46,302 nt of DNA from Gemmatimonadota bacterium (GTDB lineage Bacteria; Latescibacterota; UBA2968). The stretch is taken from the NCBI GenBank assembly GCA_026706845.1, contig JAPOXY010000155.1, positions 1 to 46,302 on the forward strand, given 5' to 3'. A program made the position numbers and the translations under genes. The notes under the pieces were generated by a model that was not told where the DNA came from, searched no databases, and saw only the letters and a program-made list of their open reading frames with translations. Below are positions 32,867-39,445 of the stretch, in pieces. The stretch's first letter is position 1, and every line of letters starts with the position of its first letter.

Positions 32867-33742
32867 CTATAATGCAACTTCTTCTATGTCCATATGCTCG
32901 CGCAATCGCCCAAGCGCGCGGTCTTTGAGCTGTCGCACGCGCTCGCGGCTAATGTGAAAACGCTTGCCCACTTGCTCGAGCGATTCTGCGTCATCAACAT
33001 CCAGACCAAAATAGCGGTTGATAATCTCGGCTTCGCGCTCGGGCAAATCGGCCAGGCCCTTGTGCAAAAGATCGCGCAATCGGCTGGCATGCACATCCTC
33101 ATCTGGCAGGGGTGCATCATCGGGAATAACATCGGCAAACCGGCGGTCCCCATCTTCATATACCGGGCTGTCGAGCGAAACAGATGCCAGGCTCGTTTGA
33201 AGTGCCTTATGCACCCGTCGAGGTGAAAAATCGGTTTCTGAAGCCAACTCGTCAATAGTGGGAACGCGACCGGATGCTTGTGAAAGTGCGGCAGACACTT
33301 TATTGAGCACATCGCGATCATCTATTTGATTGACCGGAAACGCGACCGGATGCGTCTGGCGATTGAGCGCAGAGAGAATCGCCTGGCGAATCCACCACAC
33401 CGCATAAGTGATAAATTTGTACCCGCGTTCAGGATCATAAGTTTGGGTAGCGCGTATAAGGCCCATATTGCCTTCGGCAATGAGATCGGAAAGGGGCAAC
33501 CCGCGCCCCGTGTATTCGCCAGCCACGCGCACAACAAAGCGCAAATTGGCTGTAATGAGATGATCCAGCGCCTTTTGATCGCCCTTACGCGCGGCATTTA
33601 TGGCTTTGACCTCGTCCTCGCGGGAAAGAGGAGTGTATTTGCGAATATCGCGCAAATAAAGATCTGTAAGCTGGCCCTGAGCCTGCGAAGGAGAATCGCT
33701 TTTAGTTAAGGATTCTGCTGATTTTTTTAATTCTTTTTTCAT
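32867..33742 (-). CDS. Sigma-70 family RNA polymerase sigma factor (RpoD/RpoS-like)
   Basis: 291 aa from ATG 33742, whose ATGA overlaps the MerR stop. 'TDLYLRDIRKYTPLSREDEV' (region 1.2), region 2 'HLITANLRFVVRVAGEYTGR' and 'GLPLSDLIAEGNMGLIRATQ', 'YDPERGYKFITYAVWWIRQA' (2.4-type, W-W-I-R-Q), region 3 'PTIDELASETDFSPRRVHKA' and region 4 'ISRERVRQLKDRALGRLREH' are all present. The long 1.1 region of housekeeping sigma is absent, so it resembles a group 1/2 sigma without 1.1. 4.2 recognition helix intact. Coupled to merR, so its dose probably follows the MerR signal. Confidence 0.94.
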   Translation of the reverse strand: MKKELKKSAESLTKSDSPSQAQGQLTDLYLRDIRKYTPLSREDEVKAINAARKGDQKALDHLITANLRFVVRVAGEYTGRGLPLSDLIAEGNMGLIRATQTYDPERGYKFITYAVWWIRQAILSALNRQTHPVAFPVNQIDDRDVLNKVSAALSQASGRVPTIDELASETDFSPRRVHKALQTSLASVSLDSPVYEDGDRRFADVIPDDAPLPDEDVHASRLRDLLHKGLADLPEREAEIINRYFGLDVDDAESLEQVGKRFHISRERVRQLKDRALGRLREHMDIEEVAL

Positions 33743-34245
33743 AGTTTTAATTCCAGTGTCTCGACAGTTGGTGTAGAATGAAAAAATGGTACGGACTGAC
33801 ACGTCGATTGGTTGAGCGTTTGACACGCTGGACAGAGACGCTCTTCAACTCTGAGATCACAGGGCAAACACGCGCAGATACTGGCTATGGTTTGGGTTAG
33901 CGTTTTGCGTATATGCTTGTAGTGTTCAATCTGTTCTTCAACTTCTTTAAGGCGTTCATTGAGATCTTCGAGAATATCATGCGCGAGTTCGCCTGCAGTT
34001 TTGTTTTGCTCTCGTTTGTCAATAATGACCTTGATGTGTTCGAGATCAAACTCCATCTCTTTAAGACTCAAAATCATGCGCAACCGCGTCAGTTGCTCGT
34101 GGGAATAACATCGAAAACCGCCGCTACTTCGACATTCGGGATATATCAGACCCATCTCTTCGTAATAGCGCACTGTACGGGTAGTCGTACCGGCTTCTTT
34201 TGCCAATTTCCCAATATGCATCAAACCATCATCGCATTTTGACAC
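33739..34245 (-). CDS. MerR-family transcriptional regulator with Cys-rich C-terminus
   Basis: 168 aa, GTG 34245 with GAGGTG 7 bp upstream. 'MHIGKLAKEAGTTTRTVRYY' and 'EEMGLIYPECRSSGGFRCYS' is the winged helix; 'RLRMILSLKEMEFDLEHIKV' follows, then a long dimerisation coiled coil (about 75-125). The end has six Cys: 'ASICACLPCDLRVEERLCPA' and 'CQTLNQSTCQ', suiting a metal or redox sensor. The promoter region holds two matching dyads. 4-bp overlap with the sigma gene. Confidence 0.92.
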   Translation of the reverse strand: MSKCDDGLMHIGKLAKEAGTTTRTVRYYEEMGLIYPECRSSGGFRCYSHEQLTRLRMILSLKEMEFDLEHIKVIIDKREQNKTAGELAHDILEDLNERLKEVEEQIEHYKHIRKTLTQTIASICACLPCDLRVEERLCPACQTLNQSTCQSVPFFHSTPTVETLELKL

Positions 34246-34280
34246 AACAAATCACCTCGTTTTTATGGATAGAACAGACA

Positions 34281-34303
34281 AACTTTGACGTTACGTTAAA
34301 GTT
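34281..34303. promoter_or_regulatory. Dyad 1, putative MerR operator
   Basis: A 23-bp near-perfect inverted repeat with left arm AACTTTGACGT and right arm ACGTTAAAGTT about a central T; one pair mismatches. It begins about 2 bp after the predicted transcription start of merR-sigma. Confidence 0.75.
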
Positions 34304-34311
34304 AGGCACAA

Positions 34312-34340
34312 AATATACCCCAACACAACATCAATGTCAA
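34312..34340 (-). promoter_or_regulatory. Sigma-70 promoter of merR-sigma
   Basis: On the minus strand TTGACA (34340-34335) is followed by a 17-bp spacer and TATATT (34317-34312): a perfect -35, consensus spacing and 5 of 6 at -10. Predicted start near 34305. The dyads at 34281 and 34346 flank it. Confidence 0.8.
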
Positions 34341-34345
34341 CGAAA

Positions 34346-34368
34346 AACTTTGACGTTACGTTAAGGTT
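34346..34368. promoter_or_regulatory. Dyad 2, putative MerR operator
   Basis: Same 23-bp dyad as at 34281 with one base changed (AACTTTGACGT / ACGTTAAGGTT). It ends 6 bp upstream of the -35 box; centre-to-centre distance from dyad 1 is 65 bp, close to six helical turns. Both may be bound by the adjacent MerR protein. Confidence 0.75.
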
Positions 34369-34383
34369 GGGCAATCAGCTGTC

Positions 34384-35559
34384 TTAATGATGGAACAAAC
34401 GCACCCCGGTCATAACCAGAAGCATACCGTATTCATCACAGGCTGCGATAACATCGTCGTCGCGCACGGAGCCCCCGGTCTCAACCACGTATTTGACACC
34501 CGTGCGAGCGGCGCGATCAATATTATCTCGAAAGGGAATAAACGCATCGGAACTGAGCACAATCTCGTCCATCTGTCCAATCCACCCTCGCCGCGCCTTC
34601 TCCTTCAAAGGAGAAGGCACAGTATCGAAACAACCTTCCCAAATCCGACGTTCCTCACGCGTCATATTGCCGCGCAAATAAGCTTCAATAGCGTTGATCT
34701 TTTCGGGACGCTTTAGCCCTCTTCTAAATTTGAAATTGAGAATATCCGGATGCTGGCGCAAATACCACGCTTCGGCCTTACCCGCGGCAATCTCCGTACA
34801 CGCCAGACGATTTTGCTGCCCGGCACCATTGCCGATAACCTGTCCATCAAAGGCAAAACACATCGAATTGGACTGCGTGTACTTCAGAACAAGAGTCGCC
34901 ACGAGCATATCGCGCTCTGATTCGGGAGAAACCTCTTTATTCTTTGTCACAATATTCGTTAAAATATCCGTATTAATGGCTTTGGTATTGCGCGTCTGTT
35001 CCAGAACAATGCCAAAAACATCGCGAGACTCCGGGCCAGCAGGCGCATATGATTCATCCATCTGAAGAATGGGATAACTGCCGCCTTTTTTCTTCTTGAG
35101 AATATCGAACGCCTCCGGTTGATACCCCGGAGCAATAATGCCATCGGACACTTCGCGGCTGAGCAAACGCGCAGTCGGTTGATCCACCTCATCACTCAAA
35201 GCCACCCAGTCGCCAAAAGAGGATAGCCTATCCGCACCCCGAGCGCGGGCATAAGCCGTAGCCAGAGGCGAAAGATCGAGATCATCGACAAAATACGCCC
35301 TTTGCAGCGCATCGGAAATGGGAACAGCAACAGCCGCACCAGCAGGGCTTAAGTGTTTGAAAGACGCGGCTGCCGGCAGATTGAGCACCTCTTTAAGCTC
35401 GCGCACGAGTTGCCAGGAATTGAGCGCGTCGAGCAGGTTGATATAACCCGGCGCTCCATTGAGCACCGTAAAGGGCAATTTGCCACTGGGAGAGTACGCA
35501 CGCGCATCAGATTGATGCGGATTGCAACCATAGCGCAGAGTCAGTCCATCTTGAGACAT
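34384..35559 (-). CDS. Stand-alone AICAR formyltransferase (PurH transformylase domain)
   Basis: 391 aa. Catalyses 10-formyl-THF-dependent formylation of AICAR, the ninth step of purine synthesis. 'LTLRYGCNPHQSDARAYSPS' and 'AAASFKHLSPAGAAVAVPIS' (K-H in the active site), 'LKYTQSNSMCFAFDGQVIGN' and 'GAGQQNRLACTEIAAGKAEA' (the conserved 'GAGQQSR' segment) identify the domain. Usual PurH is about 520 aa with an N-terminal IMP cyclohydrolase (MGS-like) domain that is absent here; the start at ATG 35559 (AAAAGGA upstream) fits the domain start. The cyclohydrolase must come from elsewhere. Confidence 0.93.
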   Translation of the reverse strand: MSQDGLTLRYGCNPHQSDARAYSPSGKLPFTVLNGAPGYINLLDALNSWQLVRELKEVLNLPAAASFKHLSPAGAAVAVPISDALQRAYFVDDLDLSPLATAYARARGADRLSSFGDWVALSDEVDQPTARLLSREVSDGIIAPGYQPEAFDILKKKKGGSYPILQMDESYAPAGPESRDVFGIVLEQTRNTKAINTDILTNIVTKNKEVSPESERDMLVATLVLKYTQSNSMCFAFDGQVIGNGAGQQNRLACTEIAAGKAEAWYLRQHPDILNFKFRRGLKRPEKINAIEAYLRGNMTREERRIWEGCFDTVPSPLKEKARRGWIGQMDEIVLSSDAFIPFRDNIDRAARTGVKYVVETGGSVRDDDVIAACDEYGMLLVMTGVRLFHH

Positions 35560-35579
35560 AAGACAATCCTTTTGGAAAA

Positions 35580-35657
35580 AGCAGTCAGCTTTTAGCTATC
35601 AGCTATCAGCAAAAAGCCTGTGTTTTTGGTTTTTCTGACCGCTGACTGCTGATAGCC
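35580..35657. repeat. Intergenic inverted repeat (GCTATCAGC type)
   Basis: CAGTCAGC...AGCTATCAGCTATCAGC at the left and GACCGCTGACTGCTGATAGC at the right are inverted (GCTATCAGC versus GCTGATAGC), with a T-rich middle. Repeats of this kind look like small non-autonomous elements. It precedes the purH-like start. Confidence 0.6.
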
Positions 35658-35659
35658 AC

Positions 35660-35692
35660 AAAAAAAGCCCAATCCTATAGCGGATTGAGCCC
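35660..35692 (-). terminator. Rho-independent terminator
   Basis: On the minus strand GCTCAATCC pairs with GGATTGGGC around GCTATA and is followed by TTTTTTTG. It ends transcription of the AAA ATPase gene at 35819. Confidence 0.85.
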
Positions 35693-35818
35693 AGGCGATC
35701 GACCCCTTAAATTTTAGTTCTAACGCTTCCTTCCGGTCATTTCCGGATATTCGCCAGTTGCGTCAGATACAATTGGTAGAATCAATATAACGGGAGACTA
35801 CATATATGTCAACAGTCA

Positions 35819-37030
35819 TCAGCCCGCCCCTCTGTCAGCACCCGATACAATTTCCGTCGCACCTGTTTCAGTGGTCACAAAACAGAGCAATTGCTCGGGA
35901 TCAGCCAGGTCGAAAACAACGGGCGAATGCGTAGTGGTCAAAATTTGGGCACGCGCCCTGTCCTCGTGCTGTGCTACCGCACTGAATGCTTTAAAAACCG
36001 CTTCTACCGCGCCGGAATGGAGACCATTTTCCGGAACTTCGAACAAACATATTCCATCGCCATCGGGCACATAAGCCAACAATGTTAGAGCCAGCAATCG
36101 CAGAGTCCCATCGGACAACATCCACGACGGTGTCTCGAGATCATTGTGGTGCTTAACCACGAGATAGCAGTGTTGATCTTCGGGACGCACAACCGTGTAA
36201 ACAGTGGATAAACCCGGCAAAACAGTGCGCAACAGCGCCAGCCAGGCCGCATGCCTGTCCGACTCATTCACTTTCAGGTCAGCGACCACCCAGGGCAGAT
36301 TAGCACCATCGGACAACAGATTGCGCGGTTGTCCCGGCGGACTGGGGCGGCGAATCCGTTCTCCGTTGAGATCGAATTTGTGGATACTATTTGAAAGCGT
36401 GTGTTTGAGCCATGTAGCGACGGGAAAACGCGCTTCATCCTCGGGTAAATTGCCCAGTGCCGAACGCTTCGCGCCGAGCTTGAAAGAAGGATCCCATCCC
36501 GCACCGGATTCATCGTAAAATTTATCATTGCCACCGGGAACTTTATTGACAATAGTCTTGACGCCGCGCAGCCTGGGCGTCGCCAGAGTTTGCGGTATTG
36601 GACCCTCCACTGCAAAGAGCGACTCTTGAACAGCGCGATCATCTCGCTGAATATCTGTGAGCAAAAGCACCCGCTCGGACAGAATCCCAACCTCACTGTT
36701 TTCTTCGGTCACGCCAATGGCGACTTCGTATCGACACCGCGAAAAATCCCGATCGGAAAACAGATTGGATTCGTGCGCGGGCACGGACAATTCAACAGCG
36801 ATTTCAAATCGATCTGCAAAACCGTGCCAGGTCAAATCGCGCAACTCACTCGCCCGACTGTAAATCGCTGCATCGAGGCCATCGCGCACAAAATCCCCGA
36901 GAAACGCAATAGCATCGAGAAAAGTCGTTTTGCCGCTGCCATTCGCACCAACCAGCATGTGAAAAGGCGCGAGATCCTGTTCAATATGACGCAAACACTG
37001 GTAATAAAGGGTTTCAAGACGCTGGATCAT
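35819..37030 (-). CDS. AAA family ATPase (AAA_21, RecF/SMC-like)
   Basis: 403 aa, ATG 37030 with AGGAGTT 5 bp upstream. Walker A 'HMLVGANGSGKTTFLDAIAF' (about 24-43), signature-like 'WMLSDGTLRLLALTLLAYVP' (about 318-337), Walker B region 'GICLFEVPENGLHSGAVEAV' (about 340-359) and H-loop 'ILTTTHSPVVFDLADPEQLL' (about 380). In relatives Walker B normally reads 'IEEPENG'; here it is 'FEVPENG', so one acidic residue is replaced by Val. The C-terminus 'TEIVSGADRGAG' is shorter than in homologues I recall, so a small truncation is possible. Defence or DNA repair role unproven; no nuclease partner next to it. Confidence 0.88.
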   Translation of the reverse strand: MIQRLETLYYQCLRHIEQDLAPFHMLVGANGSGKTTFLDAIAFLGDFVRDGLDAAIYSRASELRDLTWHGFADRFEIAVELSVPAHESNLFSDRDFSRCRYEVAIGVTEENSEVGILSERVLLLTDIQRDDRAVQESLFAVEGPIPQTLATPRLRGVKTIVNKVPGGNDKFYDESGAGWDPSFKLGAKRSALGNLPEDEARFPVATWLKHTLSNSIHKFDLNGERIRRPSPPGQPRNLLSDGANLPWVVADLKVNESDRHAAWLALLRTVLPGLSTVYTVVRPEDQHCYLVVKHHNDLETPSWMLSDGTLRLLALTLLAYVPDGDGICLFEVPENGLHSGAVEAVFKAFSAVAQHEDRARAQILTTTHSPVVFDLADPEQLLCFVTTETGATEIVSGADRGAG

Positions 37031-37092
37031 GTAGAACTCCTATATTAAGTTAGAAGCATATTACATGACAGAAAGAGAGGCGTCAAGAGCAA

Positions 37093-37824
37093 ATGCAAAA
37101 AAAAACAGTCTTAATCACCGGTGCAACAGACGGGATTGGCCGGGCACTTGCAGAAATCTATCGGACGCGAGAAGATAGGCTAGTACTGGTGGGCAGACGC
37201 CCACTGGACACACTCAATGATCCGTTATACACCAAAGACACATATTGTCGTACAGACCTATCGCAGGACAAGTGTGCAGAACGGGTATGTGAATTTCTGA
37301 ACGCGCAAAAAATCGACGTCATAGACCTGGCAATTCAAAATGCTGGCACCGGATATTTTGGACCTATCGCAGAACAAAGCGCGGAAAGCATTCGGGAGAT
37401 CACAGCAGTCAACCTGATGGCACCCTTACGCTTGGCACACGCCCTGATGCCATACCTGAAAAAAACCAATGGAAAATTCGTAATGATCGGCTCAATCGCA
37501 CATGCCTTTCCCTGTCCCGATTACGCCGTGTATGCAGCGAGCAAAGAAGCCCTCAACACACTGGGACGCAATTTGCAAATCGAAGGCGACATAAATGTAC
37601 AGATCATTCACCCGGGAGCGACGCGCACGGGCTTGCATCGAAAAATTGGCATGGACAACGAAAAGACAAAGGGATTTCCGTCCGCAGAAAGGGTCGCCCA
37701 AAAAATCACACAGGCGATAGATGGACGGCGTTTTATCGCGACAATTGGATGGCAAAACGCATGGGCGCGATTTTTGGGACGCTATTGCGAAGGCATAGTC
37801 AACACCATGGTACGAACAACGTGA
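37093..37824 (+). CDS. SDR family NAD(P)-dependent oxidoreductase
   Basis: 243 aa classical SDR. 'VLITGATDGIGRALAEIYRT' (T-G-x3-G-I-G, residues 6-25), 'IQNAGTGYFGPIAEQS' (N-A-G), catalytic Ser in 'KFVMIGSIAHAFPCPDYAVY' and Y-x-x-x-K in 'YAVYAASKEALNTLGRNL' (about 150-167), 'QIIHPGATRTGLHRKIG'. Substrate not predictable. Its stop overlaps the start of a second SDR (GTGA, 37821-37824). Confidence 0.93.
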   Translation: MQKKTVLITGATDGIGRALAEIYRTREDRLVLVGRRPLDTLNDPLYTKDTYCRTDLSQDKCAERVCEFLNAQKIDVIDLAIQNAGTGYFGPIAEQSAESIREITAVNLMAPLRLAHALMPYLKKTNGKFVMIGSIAHAFPCPDYAVYAASKEALNTLGRNLQIEGDINVQIIHPGATRTGLHRKIGMDNEKTKGFPSAERVAQKITQAIDGRRFIATIGWQNAWARFLGRYCEGIVNTMVRTT

Positions 37825-38567
37825 AACACGCGGTCATCACAGGCGCGGCGCATGGAATCGGCAAAGCACTTGCCCATCGCTTCGCACAGGCGGGATATAC
37901 CATAACGGGCGTGGATATAGATGCCGCGAGCGCAGCGAGAGTCGAACGAGAATTAGCTGCGCGATTTGTCATCGCAGACCTGCGCTCAGAAGCGGACATC
38001 GCCCGTGCTCTCCCCAAACTAATCCAGGGAAAACCAATTGATTTATTGATACACAACGCGGGCATCAACGCCGTCGGACGATTCTCCGACATAAGCATAG
38101 AAGCTCAAGAACACGTAATCGCCGTAAACCTCTACGCACCGATGCGACTCACAGCGGCATTACTAAAAGCCGACCTGATAGCAAAAGGCGCGTCCATAGT
38201 CTTCATCTCCTCCCTCTCCCACTACACGAGCTATCCGGGTGCTGCAACTTATGTAGCGACCAAAAGTGGATTGGCCTCCTATGCACGAAGTTTATCCCTC
38301 GCTCTCGCGCCGCAGAATATTCACGTCATGACAGTTTTCCCCGGCCCAACGCGCACAGCCCATGCGCGGCATCACAGCCCGCACAACACACGCGAAGAAA
38401 AACGCATGCCACCCGAAACATTGGCGCACCACATCTTTCGAGGCATAAAAAAGAAAAAGCACCTGATCATACCAGGCGCTACCAATCGAATGCTCGCCCT
38501 CCTGGGCAAATGGTGCCCGCCCATGATGGAATATGCGATGCGTAAGGTGATTTTAGAGAAATTGTGA
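37821..38567 (+). CDS. Second SDR family oxidoreductase
   Basis: 248 aa from GTG 37821, coupled to the previous gene; the frame starting at 37749 lies inside it and is rejected. 'AVITGAAHGIGKALAHRFAQ', 'LLIHNAGINAVGRFSDISIE', catalytic Ser 'IVFISSLSHYTSYPGAATYV' and Y-x-x-x-K 'ATYVATKSGLASYARSLSLA'. Closest in layout to the first SDR, so the pair may be a heteromer or act in sequence on a lipid-like substrate; this is inference. Confidence 0.92.
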   Translation: MKHAVITGAAHGIGKALAHRFAQAGYTITGVDIDAASAARVERELAARFVIADLRSEADIARALPKLIQGKPIDLLIHNAGINAVGRFSDISIEAQEHVIAVNLYAPMRLTAALLKADLIAKGASIVFISSLSHYTSYPGAATYVATKSGLASYARSLSLALAPQNIHVMTVFPGPTRTAHARHHSPHNTREEKRMPPETLAHHIFRGIKKKKHLIIPGATNRMLALLGKWCPPMMEYAMRKVILEKL

Positions 38568-38585
38568 GGAAACTCCTATTAACAG

Positions 38586-39296
38586 CTATCGTTTTTTCCC
38601 CACAAAAAAAGGACCCAGCGATTCGACATAAAGTGCAGTTTGTTGGGTCTTTCTCATATCCTGCACAACGCGAGAGAGCGGATAGAGTTCTGCACCGATC
38701 AAACCAATGACAAAATCATTGTCATCGGCATCGAGACCATAGCTGGCCAGGCGAATATCGTGCGCGTAATCTTCGCGTCCATAAGCGCGTCCAATAGAAG
38801 CGTGCTCCATCAAAATTTTGCGCTGTTCCCTGTGATCGAGACGGGCAAAAGCCCCATTGCGACGCAGCGGGTACCAAATCGCCCACGGCCATTCGGGATT
38901 GAGCACATTATCGCGCGGTCGATCGATAAGCGCGTATTCGAGATCTGGCTCATAACCCGTGGCATACGTGCGACCGAGCATCGTAAGTTCAGGACGACGT
39001 GTACAGACAGAGAATGGATCGCCATTGAGCAAAACGCGAATATCCGTAACAAACAAATCCGGCGATTCCGTCAAAAAAACAATGCCAATGCCGCAGGGAT
39101 CGTGCGCATCGAGATAGAGCGCGGCATCGAGACCGCTTTGATCGAGCGCCTCAGATACAGCATCGACATCCCTGACACCCGTAAAAACCTGCAACTGCAT
39201 GTAAAGCCGCCGATCACTCGTTTGCGGTTTCCCATCAACAGGCGCGCCGTGTTCGAGGATATCGAGTTTTTCTCTCGATTCAGTAGAATAATGCAC
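38586..39296 (-). CDS. Chlorite dismutase / coproheme decarboxylase (HemQ) family protein
   Basis: 236 aa, GTG 39296 with GGAAGG 9 bp upstream. The C-terminal half carries the family's heme-binding pattern: 'PWAIWYPLRRNGAFARLDHR', 'EQRKILMEHASIGRAYGRED' with the proximal-type His (about 170), 'LASYGLDADDNDFVIGLIGA' and 'MRKTQQTALYVESLGPFFVG'. This is closest to HemQ-type coproheme decarboxylases, which finish heme synthesis; the degenerate N-terminal half makes chlorite activity unlikely. The true substrate is not settled. It shares a convergent gap with the SDR pair. Confidence 0.85.
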   Translation of the reverse strand: MHYSTESREKLDILEHGAPVDGKPQTSDRRLYMQLQVFTGVRDVDAVSEALDQSGLDAALYLDAHDPCGIGIVFLTESPDLFVTDIRVLLNGDPFSVCTRRPELTMLGRTYATGYEPDLEYALIDRPRDNVLNPEWPWAIWYPLRRNGAFARLDHREQRKILMEHASIGRAYGREDYAHDIRLASYGLDADDNDFVIGLIGAELYPLSRVVQDMRKTQQTALYVESLGPFFVGKKR

Positions 39297-39371
39297 GTCT
39301 TCAGGCCTTCCATTGTGTGTGTTTTACTGCAAAACTCTTTTCATTTTCAACGCGGAAAGATAGGGCTTGAC

Positions 39372-39413
39372 CTCAAAAAGAGCAAGCCCCAGATCAGTCT
39401 GCTGGTCTGGGGC
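39372..39413 (-). terminator. Terminator of the TonB receptor operon
   Basis: On the minus strand GCCCCAGA (39413-39406) pairs with TCTGGGGC (39393-39386) and is followed by TTGCTCTTTTT. It lies 33 bp after the receptor's stop. Hairpin and T-rich tail indicate rho-independent termination. Confidence 0.75.
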
Positions 39414-39445
39414 GTAGTAAGGTTTTAGGATAACTGACCGCTAAA

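Noticed and set aside
34281-34368. Assigning the MerR protein to a named branch from the ACGT-type dyad
   Set aside because: The Cys-rich C-terminus differs from leucine-catabolism type MerR regulators and the resemblance of the site is not enough.
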